Below are positions 48,571 to 59,499 of a stretch of 64,000 nt of DNA, one piece after another (position 1 is the stretch's first letter; the number at the start of each line of letters is the position of its first letter). The notes beneath the pieces were generated by a model. That model saw nothing but the letters and a program-made list of their open reading frames with translations. It did not search any database and was not told the DNA's origin. Position numbers and translations under genes: made by a program. The stretch covers positions 8,926,241 through 8,990,240 of the forward strand of contig JASSKH010000027.1 of NCBI GenBank assembly GCA_031763025.1. Reading direction: 5' to 3'. This stretch comes from Macrocystis pyrifera. Taxonomy: Eukaryota > Sar > Phaeophyceae > Laminariales > Laminariaceae.

Positions 48571-49215
48571 CATCACAGGGGATGATGCCCTATAGACAAG
48601 TGAGCGCCGCGCGCCCCCATCAGGCAAGGACCAACGTTTCGCTGAGTTCGTGAAGTTACGCTGGCCATTTCGGCATGGTGGGGAAGGCAATAGGAGGTAG
48701 GTATACTTCCCTAGCGCTAGAGTAAGTGCCTTGAGTGCGGTCATCAGGTTGAGTACAGGAAGGAGAAGTAGCCCAATAATTGTTCTAGGGTGTCTTTCAC
48801 GTAGCACTAGTACCTAAAACAAACACACTTGATTAAAGTTTTGCCCGCCAACAAGAAACACCTAATCTGAACAAAGCCTCAGAACCTTAATGTGGCACCA
48901 TCTTCGAACAACCTTTGTCTAGTATATGCGGTCGAGGATTTAGAGTATAGCTCTCGCTGCTGAGCATGATTTCTTATTCCCAATTTTCTTAGCGTCCCCC
49001 AAAAAGTGAGTCTTGTGTTCTCAATGTAGCAGGCTCTTTCTTATTCGTGCGCCTATACTGTAATACTTGCTCTAGGGGTACCCGCGGGTATACCCGCAGG
49101 TATGACCACAACGACCGTTGGGGTTTACCGTGAAGACCGTTGAAATTGCACAGGGAGGGAGGGGTGCGATCATTTTTTCAGCGCTCGTTTTCTCGCCAAC
49201 AACGGTAAGGCAAGG
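48571..49215. other. No supported gene
   Basis: Short frames only. At 49175-49204 a strong acceptor (CATTTTTTCAG) is followed 23 bases later by a donor (CAACG|GTAAGG). This could be a micro-exon of the poly-Q frame just downstream, but I cannot show it. Confidence 0.3.
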
Positions 49216-49604
49216 GTGTTAAGTGCTAAAAGCCGAACTTTTTTGTATTGTTTTCGGAAGGCTCTTCATCAGATCTTTCCGAAAACACCTTATTCGGTAT
49301 CGGCATTCGGTGTTGGCAACCTTCCAGTTCTGGAACAATCGAGAGGTGAGAAACAATCGCATCCCCGTACGAGGTCAACGCCTCTATACACGGTATCACC
49401 AAGTAAGCATAACGACAGCGGTCGAGGTACGAGTATAGGTAAACGACTGAAACTGAAGGTTTTTCAGTCGATCGCCCGCAAAAGAAACACCACCACCAGA
49501 TCTACGGTGGAGACACCAGAAAGACAAAACCAAGAATCCCGTCGGCAATTTTCTACACGCCAGAAAAAAACTATGTTCTCGAACGATGCTTCGTCGCGGC
49601 GGCC

Positions 49605-49670
<66 letters not shown>

Positions 49671-49677
49671 GTGCTAG
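49216..49677 (+). CDS. Poly-glutamine ORF of unknown function
   Basis: A frame of about 153 codons, without an early ATG, ending in roughly 22 consecutive glutamines encoded by a nearly pure (CAG)n tract (49605-49671), then Cys and TAG. The preceding part is basic and Ser/Thr/Arg-rich (KRLKLKVFQSIARKRNTTTR). It could be an exon of a gene converging on the SNARE gene. A frame just downstream (49723-50106) is extremely Lys/Arg-rich and may be spurious. The antisense poly-Leu frame is a shadow. Confidence 0.35.
49605..49671. repeat. (CAG)n trinucleotide array, about 22 units
   Basis: Uninterrupted CAG units with a single CAA near the right end. It is the longest trinucleotide run in the window. 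Confidence 0.95.
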
Positions 49678-50696
49678 CAACAGTAGTGATACTCGGGGTA
49701 CTCCAGAGTATAGCATACACTATTGAACACACCATTGATTAAAAATATTCATCGCCGTAGGTATAAGCGCGGTACAGATCGAGGCCGAAGACAGCAACCT
49801 CGGCAGAGAGAGGCTGTTGTGAGGCAGCACCACGTACAGCAAATAAGCCGCCACAAAAAAAACAGACCAAAAACTGAAGAAAAAAAAAAAAAAGAGCAGC
49901 GGCTGCTGCTTCTGAAGACGAAAGGAGGCAAAAGTGAGAATCAAGCACCACCTTCGTCTCGGCGACTTCATAAACGAAGCACAAAAAAAAAAACGACAAA
50001 GAACAAAATAAAAAAAAATACTCAGCCTAGAGGGCGCGCTGGGGAACAGCGCACCAAGCACGGCCTGCTTTATAATCGACGCTACGATGACTGTATCGCG
50101 CACTGACGCCGATAAATGTCAGATTTGTGTGGTCGCGGGGTGATGAACTAAAAAGCGCGTAGGTGCATATAGCCGTCGCTCGCCTGTGCAGACGTTCGAC
50201 AAAAACTGAACAAATCTAACCGAGTCGGCTGAAACAAAACACCGCCCACCCGCATCGCACCGCACCGCACCGCGCCGCGCGCCGCCCGACCGAAAAACAA
50301 ACGATCGCTAAATTTTACAAATTGTAACCAAGGCAAACACGTAGCGTAACAGTTACCCCAACATCGCAGGACGACAGTGCGACTGCCTTAGAATCCGAAA
50401 AATACAGAAAAAAACGGCAGCATACGTACGTACTGGTACGTACATACGCAAGCGCAGAAAACATATAAGGTCGTCCTGCTCTCATCACTTCACCCACTTC
50501 CAACGGATCGCTGTCCCATCGCGGGCTACTAAAAGCCATCTCGCGCGCTCCTGCCCTGCCCTGCCCTCAGTCCCGCTACCAAGCACGCACTGATACGACA
50601 AAAAAAAAGAACGGCGTCGGGGGTCCAGCCACATCCATCGTCGGCGCAGAACATTAAATTCTCGCGTGTGTCTAGCGTTACGTCTTCCAAGCGTTG

Positions 50697-51765
50697 CTAC
50701 TCGCTCCCCCTAGACTGATTGATCCGCAGGGTCAGGCGGCAGATCGCTATTGTCATCGTTCCCCGGAGACCGACCTGCTTGATCACTACGTACAGAATGA
50801 TCGCCACCAACGCAGTCACGTTCAAGCACCCGAAACACTGGATGAACTGCGAGAAACACAAGGGGGGGGGGGGGCGAAGGAGGGGTTATGCGAGCGAGCG
50901 AGCCAACAGGCGGGCGGGCCGGTAGGTACGGGAGGGAGGGACGGAGGGACGGAGGGAGGGAGGGAGGGAGGGAGGGGGTTTTGTCGAGAAAAGAAGGGCT
51001 GAGCACACTGTGAGACGGGGACGGTCTATAACAACCTTGCGTGCTTGCTTTCACATAAAAAGCCGGCGCGAGCGGGCGTATCCCTCGCGTTAATCTACGC
51101 ATCATGTACCGGTATGCTGTTAATCGAGGAAGGGCGGCGACAAATCACTACAAGGTACGTACCAGGTACGAGATACGCAACCCTTGCATCCAGGGCTTCA
51201 AAAAGTGTCCCACACACTTTCCACGCAAAAAACTGCCTCCAAACACGTCAAGTCGGCACCATTCACAACTGTATCTCTACCAACGATACTACCCGTCTAT
51301 TCTCGTCGGACGAAGAAGTGAAATATAGATACAAGGGCTGCGGGCACCCATGCTCCGGATAGGAAAATATATCTCAGTGTCAATTTGTGATTGCCTTTCA
51401 AGCAAGCTAACATAAAGACACCATTCGACATTATTACGAACAGGATCAGGTCAATGCCAAGTGGTGCACGCATTTCTCAGAGCTGAGTGCTTGGATTTTG
51501 TGTACTATAGTACTACTTCCCTTCATCTACCCAGCTGGCATGTACCCAATACACACGCCGAAGTATCACACCTATCTACGGCGAGCTGTACCTACTGCCA
51601 ACGGCGCTTGTGCAGGAGAGATGGCCTCTCCCTCACATGAACGCGATAGCAGCAGCAGCAGCAGCAGCAGCAGCAGGCATCGCTGCTGCTGCGCTGCTGC
51701 TGCGGTTGGTTGTTGATGCTGCTGCTGCTACGAGTGCAGCCGCAGCCGCAACACCAAAAGCGGCA

Positions 51766-51801
<36 letters not shown>

Positions 51802-54152
51802 CAGCATCGCAGCAGACAACAACTTGCAGTATCCGCCTAACTTACTTCGAGTACGACGTGTTCTGTACGCGCATTACCGCACTATAAAATACTCAAATCA
51901 TAAGTACAAGCAGTGATCGCAGCAAAAAACCCGAGACGCTGCGAGTATGAGCAGTATCGAACACCTGATACCTGATATCGATCGGCAATACAGATCAACC
52001 GTAAAGTATTGCCAACATGGGCAGTATACTCAGTGTGAATCCCGAAAACCCCGAAATACTCAGGTTGAGTATGCATGAAACGAACGCAGCACGCAGTATC
52101 CACGTCCCCGGTGGCTTGGTAGGTGGTCCGCGTGCCTATCAAGATCAATATCGTGGGTTCGAGTCTCACCGAGTGCATGATCGCAGGGATTTTTTCTTGC
52201 ATAAAAAAAAAGAAGCGGAAAGCGCGAGAGCGCGAGTTAGCTGCATTCGATGAAAATCGACGAGCAGTGGGAATGCTGAACCCTATGCGCGACAAAAAAT
52301 AAAGGTACGTACCGGGGGGAGAAGGGACGACACCTGTAACCCCGGCTTGTCCAGAAGATCGCCGAGGGTAAAACCTCCGAGTTAGGCTAGAAAGTAAAAG
52401 TGATGATAAAATAAAAAACAGCAGCAGCAGCAGCAGCACAGAACCCCGACGTACTGCGAGTACTCGTAGTGGGAGCAAGCAGTCTCGAACCCTCGATTAC
52501 CTCCAGTAGTGCTCGCCGAAACAACTTGACGCGTTTTTTTCACGCGAAAATCGTAAGGCGAACATCTTATCTTTATCCCTGGTACAAAGGGATCGTATCT
52601 TTAAAGCGGGACCGTAACTCCCATTTCTTAAGTAGATACCTGGCATCTGGATATGAATTTTTAAAGTGCAAAAAGTTTGCTGTGAAAAAAGACCGATTGA
52701 GCGGTTGAAACCCAACTTTGGAAGCAGCGTGATACGTCAGACACGCTCATCGGGCGCGCTTGTTATGGATATTGGGTTTTGCTCTGTGCCTCTGAATTAC
52801 TGTACTGCTGCTGTAGTAATAATCGTATCTCAATGCGCCTCCAGAGATCAAACCTTGCAGCAGTAGACAGTCCGAGCATGTACGACCACGTGTATGATAT
52901 CCTCCGATGCCTTTGGTCATTTTTGTTTTTATCGAACTCACAACAATCGGCCGAATTTGATACTATCCGACAACCTTCAAGTTCAATTCGATCGCCGAAA
53001 ACAAATGACGTGCCGAATCATACCCAGAAACACAGCATCACCGGGATATCCAACGGTCTGGTACGAAGAACGGCGCGATACCCCGATAAGGCGCGCGTAG
53101 TCGACCCGCGAAGAGAGAGGGAGGGGCAAGGGGCAAGGGAAGGCAGCCCCCCAATAAGGCAAGACCGAGGGGGTCGAACAGGCCGATGGCGGCCCGCATA
53201 GCAAGGAAGTCGGGAGAAAGCGATGGCATTAGCAAGGCCGAGAAATCGAACCTCCTCGGCTAAGATCGAGTCTGTCACAATAATAAACTCTTCGCGGAGC
53301 AACAACAGCGAAACAAATCTCCAGGACCGAATAAAATAGAACCTCCGTGTCTCCTCGCCCAGCAAAGATCCTTCGAGTTCGGGGTCGCTGCGCTAGTCGA
53401 TGGTGCGAGACTCCGAGACGCGCGCACGGGAGAACACCCGTCGGAACCCGGCGGGCGCGACCCTCGAGGAAAGCGGTCGAAGAAGCAAGCGCGAAGCCAG
53501 GAAAGCGAAGGCGTCTGAAATCCAGCCTAAATTCAACACGAAATGTTCGGAATTGGAAGTGAACGTCTCGCTCTCAGCCGTCGCGAAGGATTGTATATAT
53601 ATTGGATACTAGATATTCGTGGTAAACGTGATGAATACTAATAAGTCCATAGCTCCTGTAGATCATGATCTATCTATCTACAGATCAGATAGATTATCTA
53701 GTTCCTCACCTGCCGTTGTGAGAGGTTGTGCAGGATCTATCTGTACAGTACAGATCCAACCCAGGAAAGCATGTGTTAGGTCGTGCAGAAAATACCGCTG
53801 CTCTCCGGCAACATGAGCTAGATCACAAACGCTCAGGAATATGTCTGCCTGCCTTGAAATATCTACGCAGGTCAGGTGAAATTTGGATCGTCTGTCCGAG
53901 ATGTAAAATAGTCTCTACTGGTGCGCACCTTGTCTGTCATCATCCGCTTGGAGAAGACCTTCACGAGCCGGTCCGCTCTGGTCAACAAGGTGTCGATCTC
54001 GATCGCTTCTTCCGTGATGCGCCCGATCTGCTCGCGTTGGTTCGTCAGCTCGACCGCTGTGTTATCTGCCGTCTGCTCCGTCTCCTGTAGCACCCCGATC
54101 ATGTTCTGTACTCGTTTCAAGCGCGCAGAGACGCAAAAAAACGAAAGGGCGT

Positions 54153-54189
<37 letters not shown>

Positions 54190-57100
54190 GGGCACGCTCA
54201 CCCGCTTACTATTTAGGAATTTTGACAACAACGGTGGGAGTACAACTGTAGGAGTTCAACGAGGGGAACGGGGAGGGGAAAAGGGGGGAAATAGTACAAA
54301 GCTGAGCGCAAGCGGACACGAGGGTCGGGCAGACCGCCCCATCTGTGTACCAAAATCAAGCTACTATTGAATGGCACTTCCTCTCCTTCGTGTTGCTTCG
54401 TCCGTGCGGCAGCTATCTGCCCTTCCTTCCTTCCTGAGTACGTACGCTTTCCATCTAGCAGCCTTTCTGATCTCCTTGCGTCATTTGTATTCTGTTTCAC
54501 TGCAAAAAAAAAATCTACTGTTCTTTTGTTCTTATTTTTTAGTCTTGCTTGTGTTGCTGTGTTCTCGTACCCGGTATGTTGGCACTTCACTTGCTTGACC
54601 CTCGAACTTGCGTTTTTTTTTTTTTTCGTTTTTGGCCTTCTTTTGTCTCACAGTCTGTGACCACAGGATCAGTATCTCTCTAGGACGAGGAATCAGTGCG
54701 GACACTGGGTGTACTGATGAAGCTGGGTAGAAAGGACGATTTAATGTGAAGACAAACACACACAGCTACAAACTGCGTGCGACTGACACCCCCCCCCCCC
54801 CTTTCCAGCTTGGAGCTAACGGTGAAGTCACGAAAAACTGCTACCAGGTATGTTTCGTTTTTCTCGTTATCCATCCCATTTACTATCGTTTTGCCCTACT
54901 CTCCCGCTCCCTTCCAGTGGTGACTCGAATCCGGGGTCACACAGCGGGCGCTCCCCCCACCCTCCCCACTACGGGAGGCGCCTTTACTTTTACCGTGGAA
55001 TGAATTCAGCGTTTTCTTCCCTCTTCGACTCGCGTCGAATTTTGCGAACTCACGCTGGCGCTTTCTGCATGTTTTTTTTTTCAGAAAAAAAAAAAAAAAA
55101 AACGCCTTGGCTGGACTCGAAAGCATGGTCTTGGCGTTTGAGGGCACGAGGTCTAGCCACTGCTGTGGTCATGAGGTCTAGCCACTGCTGTATCACCCGA
55201 GGCTTGGAGATATGTGACATCTGACATAGGATACCTTCGACCTATAGTATGTCGGGCACGACTCGCTCGGCGAGACTCCTTCCCTTTGTTGTTGGCAGGA
55301 GCAATCGCTCTTGTAAGTGCCCCTTCTCCCTGCGGTCGCGGCAGACAATTCGGGTGATGTCACGTTCTGCTTCGGCTGCCAGAAACGCTCCACGCCCAGG
55401 GAGCCCCCTCTGGCTTTGGTTGCGGCGTGCCATGGCTATTAGCACAACACGGCGAACACGATGCCCGCTGCTGCTCGCTTCCACCGATTGACTTGCCCAA
55501 ACAGCGCGGCGACAGCATGTTCTTCGCGTCGACGCGCGCACACGCAGCGCACAAGAGCTGGACGACAAATCACGTCAACAACAAGGCAGCCACAGCGCTA
55601 CCCGCTCCGCCGTCGTCACCGCCGCCGCCGTTGGCCGGCGGCAATGTCAAGCGTAAACGTCCAATTCACGAGCTACGTATGGACGGTAGGCAACGAAGAC
55701 AAATGATATAACACACATGAGCTTACTGACCTCTCTTAAGACTACACTCCCGTTGTGCGGACGAAACGCTTGCAATTCGAGTCAGATTTAGGTTTCTGTA
55801 TGAAACTGTACGCTGCAGCAGGAAAAGGGTTAAGGCCGAATGTTGGCGCGTGTCAGCGTGAGGAACGCCTCAGACCCCAAGCTGTCATTCGTTGCAAGTC
55901 CGACTCACAACAAACGGGTTCCTACTACGGGGGGACTATAGTAAATAGGACCAAATATTGTCAGTAAAAATAGGTAAATATATAGGTTTTTGTGTGTACC
56001 GTGGGTCCTATTTACTATGGTCCCCCGAAACAGTAAGAGGATGCAGCTCACCCTTTAAGCGACTCGCCCAACACCTCACGTTTCGCTTCGCGCTTGGTGC
56101 AAGCAATGCCTGCCGGGTCGGTGAAAACCCGACGTACTCCGTACCGGCATTGTAGGGATGCGAGGGTCTATGGCCATACGACAACCGCCATCCTTGTATG
56201 AGTACACCTCTCGCTCCTCCGGCAGAAGGGAGCGACTTACGCCATGGGCACACGCGTGAACGTGTGTAACACCACAAACATATATAAAGCACACACGAAA
56301 GAAAAATCTCCGCCTCACCTTGTATGCATCCTCCGTCTTGTCCTGGTATTCGTCAGCCTTGTCCAATTTTGCCTCCGCCGAACGCTCTCCGGCTTCTCCG
56401 CTCTCGATGTCCTTGCGCCCGCCGAAGAGCTTGTCTCGCTTGCTCTGGCCGCTTCCCTGAGCGTGAACAACCGGTGGCCATCAAGGGAAAAAAAAGCGGC
56501 CGTTTCGAACTGGCAAGGCTATACAGGTCGTCTACAACGTCTGAGTTGGAGAGGGCTACGGCACTCGTTCGCGGCACTACTTGAAGCATGCTGTATTTTG
56601 GGCCACCTCCCTTTTTTTCATGTGAGCCTGGGCGTGTCCAACACTAATATCCGATACAAAAAACACGAGTTTTGTTTTTAATGTTTCGTGCGAGAGAGTC
56701 GAGCGAAAAAGTCGAAAACTCCCGATCTCAAGCGTTAGTCGCGGCAGAGTGTAACGCACGGTATTCCAGCGTTCGCTTTTTCCCGATTCGCCTTGTCGCT
56801 GCCGTCCCATACTCAAGCCGCGCTTAGCTTGCCTGATTCGGTGTGGAGCCGCATTATGTATGGAGGAATTCCTGAGGAAAAACGCGTGACAACAGCAAAA
56901 CCGAAAAACTCTTGAAAAACAAAATGAAGACACATACGCCTGATTGTCACACACGTGAGCTCAGACCCCGACGAGGTGATGAACCGGTGCACCGCAAGAC
57001 CGGAGCACCACCGCAATGCCACGACCGGCTTCTTGGAACGTGTGCCCTCGGTTAGTTGAATGGGCGTCGGGCGTTCCGTGCAGGGCTTGGCCTATCGGTA

Positions 57101-57821
57101 ACGACAGGAAAAAAAAGAAGCAAAAGTTGCTGCTCGTGCCCTCTCGTTTGGGGTAGTAGCTCATCGCCCGCCACATGTCCAGTTCGCCTCCGAGAAAGAC
57201 ATACTATGAATACTGCACTGCTGCCACGCTACTTTAGCGTCAGCAGCTTGCTCGGCACAAGCAGCTTCGTACCTGGACAGCGTCGAGTCTTGTTTGCAGC
57301 GCCGTCAAACGTGCGTCCTTCTGCGATTTCTCCAGATTATAGTGAGCCTGGTGTACGGGTGTGGAACAGCATGGAGACGACCTTAACGACGAGGGCGACG
57401 TATGAATGGCACAGTACAAAACAACGAGCATTTCACAACGGCAGCAGCAGAAGCGCGGCCGTTCTTTCTGTAAGGATAGGCGATAATAAAAAATACCGTG
57501 CAGATTCCTTGGCGATACCCCACCTCGTGCGTACGACGAAAAATATAACGGGCGGTTTCTTGTTTCTTGAGACGCACTCGTACCAGTATCAATGTATTCC
57601 CCTTCCTGCGCGTTTCCACACACCTTGGAAGCGGGGTCTTTCAAGAGCTTGACCTCTAGATTATAGCTCCTTTTCATGCCCGCGAGGCGTTTCAGCGATT
57701 TTTTCCGCGTCCGACAGGGCTTCATCCCGTGCGTCTCCAGACCCGGACTCCGCAGTGCAGACGAAACCGTCCAGTTCGTCAAGGGTCTTCGTTGTCCAGT
57801 TTTCGACGTGGCATCACACAT
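50697..57821 (-). CDS. Qb-type SNARE (Vti1/NPSN-like), membrane-fusion protein
   Basis: Minus-strand exons are 57821-57624, 57347-57273, 56456-56319, 54105-53929 and 50846-50697 (TAG). All four introns are phase 0 (donors AAG|GTGTGT, CAG|GTACGA, AAG|GTGAGG, AAG|GTGCGC; acceptors CACCAG, CGCTCAG, GTACAG, TTCTCGCAG), giving 245 residues, the usual size. Exon 4 is a SNARE motif with heptads and a central Q (GVLQETEQTADNTAVELTNQ, then REQI and ADRLVKVFSKRM); the ETE...QREQ pattern is Qb-like. Exon 5 supplies the C-terminal membrane anchor (LNVTALVAIILYVVI) right after TDK, as in tail-anchored SNAREs. Exons 1-3 are charged and helical, consistent with an Habc-type domain. Expected role (family knowledge): membrane fusion at Golgi, endosome or cell plate. 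Exon 1 is the weak part: another frame there looks equally coding. The introns carry a SINE, a MITE and a hairpin repeat. Confidence 0.75.
50862..50873 (-). promoter_or_regulatory. C-homopolymer polypyrimidine tract before the last SNARE exon
   Basis: On the minus strand about 12 consecutive C followed by TTGTGTTTCTCGCAG lead straight into the exon at 50846. The tract lies where a polypyrimidine tract is expected. Confidence 0.6.
51648..51801. repeat. CAG - CTG - CAG trinucleotide cluster in SNARE intron 4
   Basis: A (CAG)n block (51648-51676) is followed within a few bases by CTG blocks (51681-51704 and near 51720), then another (CAG)n block (51769-51800). The opposite polarities are self-complementary. 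Frames of poly-Ala, Leu, Ser or Gln arise on both strands and are not genes. Confidence 0.9.
52103..52420 (+). mobile_element. tRNA-derived SINE in SNARE intron 4
   Basis: Starts CGTCCCCGGTGGCTTGG and has the best-preserved B box of the family, GGTTCGAGTCTCACC, with T-stem GTGGG/CTCAC. The body is GCGGAAAGCGCGAGAGCG...GGACGACACCTGTAACC, and the tail is AAGTAAAAGTGATGATAAAA. It inserted in antisense to the host gene. Confidence 0.85.
54153..54188 (-). repeat. 36-base G/C homopolymer, C-rich on the SNARE coding strand
   Basis: 36 consecutive G on the plus strand. On the coding strand this is a poly-C tract about 48 bases upstream of the acceptor of the SNARE-motif exon (54105), so it may act as its polypyrimidine tract. 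Confidence 0.85.
55146..55190. repeat. Direct duplication of about 21 bp
   Basis: GAGGTCTAGCCACTGCTGT occurs twice in tandem, separated by a few bases, in SNARE intron 3. Confidence 0.7.
55926..56028. mobile_element. MITE-2 copy 2, in SNARE intron 3
   Basis: Ends TACGGGGGGACTATAGTAAA and TTTACTATGGTCCCCC form the inverted repeat. The interior AAATATTGTCAGTAAAAATAG matches the other copies. It lies a few bases from an inverted family A repeat. Confidence 0.85.
56038..56215 (-). repeat. Dispersed repeat family A, minus orientation, in SNARE intron 3
   Basis: Read on the minus strand it has the family order: GAGGTGTACTCATAC, GGCCATAGACCCTCGCATCC, CGTCGGGTTTTCACCGAC, CACCAAGCGCGAAGCG, GGGTGAGCTGCATCC. 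It is truncated before the 3' block. It ends about 100 bases from the splice donor at 56319. Confidence 0.8.
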
Positions 57822-57876
57822 ATATTGACAGTTTTAATAGTAGTGTGGAAGGGGGAGCGGAGGGGTGGGGGGGGGG

Positions 57877-57965
57877 GGCTCCTGTCACGCATGGCCGTAG
57901 TTGTATGACCGTAGACTCTCGCTTCCCTCCAGGGGGGGAGTGTGCGTCATGTTCAGTTGTTGGAA
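57877..57965 (+). repeat. Dispersed repeat family A, 5' fragment
   Basis: A G run, then CACGCATGGCCGTAGTTGTA and AGACTCTCGCTTCCCTCC. It stops before the hairpin. It lies immediately upstream of the first placed SNARE exon, so it may sit in that gene's 5' intron or promoter. Confidence 0.6.
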
Positions 57966-58249
57966 CGAGCGGCATCATTTTTGGGAGATCTGTGGTAGTA
58001 TGGCAGTAAGAGTGGGGCAAACACAGTAGGATTCTACTCTCATCTTTTAGGTCAACACGAGTAGGTCATCGGGTATACTCGTAGGTTCGCCAGAACGAAC
58101 GCCTTCGATCGGTTGAGGCGCCGGAGGCGGCGAAAAAAGTGAACCGAGCCACCAACCGTTGTTGTTGTTATTGTCACATTAACTCGACCCCAAAACCGAG
58201 TCCGTGGCCACAGGACAGGCTCCAATGATTCCGGAGTGGAAGAATATTT

Positions 58250-58250
<1 letters not shown>

Positions 58251-58301
<51 letters not shown>
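58251..58301. repeat. 51-base G homopolymer
   Basis: 51 consecutive G on the plus strand, the longest homopolymer in the window. The exact length may be an assembly or sequencing estimate. Confidence 0.85.
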
Positions 58302-58304
<3 letters not shown>

Positions 58305-59499
58305 AGCAATATCTACATACTTAGTATGTACCGGCCCCAAGTCGAAGCATCAGTATGATATATATACGTACGACGAGTACCCATAAATGACGACTCGCTC
58401 GACTATTAATAATCGAATACCGTGCCAGCAAAGGCCTTCACTCATCGCATACAATCAATTCTGCTGCCAAGCAACAATAAAAGCTATAGAAACGCCTAAT
58501 TCGCACCAGCATTGATCTATCTACCGTATAGATATATTTATACCGTACCTCGTACAACACGGTTCAGGATCTGCAGCACAGCGGTAAGACGATCTCGCCA
58601 CGGACGAACCCCAACCATGAAAACCAACCATCTGCGAAAAGCTACTGGATACATAAACACATATTATCCCCGTAAATACCGGCGCATGTGGGTGGTACCA
58701 GGTGTACAGCTGCTGTAAATCAAAAAACGTTTGTCTTCCTGTTAATAATTGTCAGGTGTTCTATTGACTTCAATCTGCATCCTACCTTGAAACACGGGTA
58801 CGCCTATCCGGGACAAACTAGTACCGGTTATGCCAACGATAATACAACATCAGTAGGTACCAGCGAGTTAGTCTCCACCACTGTCCTCCGCCGGTGTAAA
58901 GACCACCACTGAAAAAATAGGCCAAACTTCAACATTCAATTCCTAATTCAACAGTACGCCCAGGGCATACCATGCCATTTCCCACGCCGGCCTCTTCAAA
59001 CGGAGATCCGGCAGGACATCATGGCAGTCTCGGACCGCTCGCTCGGGTACAACGTGCGTTGGCAGTTGCATGCACTCTCCGATCCCTCAATGCTCAAGGC
59101 CAAAGTACACAGTTCTACGACAAAAACATACAAAGAGCGCCTGTCAGTCATACATGTACATGCACAGTTCTGCAGTACTAATAGTACCGGGCACCAAATA
59201 AGAAACAGGAAAGCTAATCCCAGGCTGGATTTCTTATTCAAGAATGGGTGCGTTCTGCACTCAATTCAGGTATGAAAGAATCGCGAATTTCTTATTTTCT
59301 TATACCGTATACCAGTAGATCTCAGCCTGCCTTTCTTGTTGCTCATTATCTCATCAGATGTCCCAGGATGTCCTATACTGCTGGACCACGTACATACCAG
59401 TACATTATGACGTCTTCACGTGTGTGCACGCTGCGCACCTTGGCGTAGCTGGAGTCCCAGTACTTGACATCCCCCATCCCGCCACCGCCGCTCCTCGCC
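58302..59499. other. No supported gene; head-to-head intergenic region
   Basis: Lies between the minus-strand SNARE gene and the plus-strand gene at 59.5 kb, so promoters of both could be here. I see no clear core motif. Short frames at 58972-59275 overlap on both strands without a recognisable product. Confidence 0.35.

Noticed and set aside
49396..49716. Poly-leucine ORF on the minus strand
   Set aside because: It is the complement of the CAG tract. The rest of the frame has no protein-like features.
51592..51822. Poly-Ala/Ser/Cys/Leu ORFs at 51.6-51.8 kb
   Set aside because: They arise from CAG/CTG arrays inside a SNARE intron, on both strands and in all frames.
52110..52180. Genuine tRNA gene
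   Set aside because: The tRNA-like segment recurs as the 5' head of a dispersed element with a shared body and A tail, and the acceptor stem is not complementary at the 5' end, so it is a SINE head.
53018..53612. Charged or hydrophobic ORFs at 53.0-53.6 kb as the SNARE C-terminus
   Set aside because: None has a proper acceptor in phase with the SNARE-motif exon, while the exon at 50846 fits phase, acceptor and membrane anchor.
58052..58309. Poly-proline or poly-glycine ORFs over the 51-base G run
   Set aside because: They are created by the homopolymer; flanking sequence shows no consistent coding signal.
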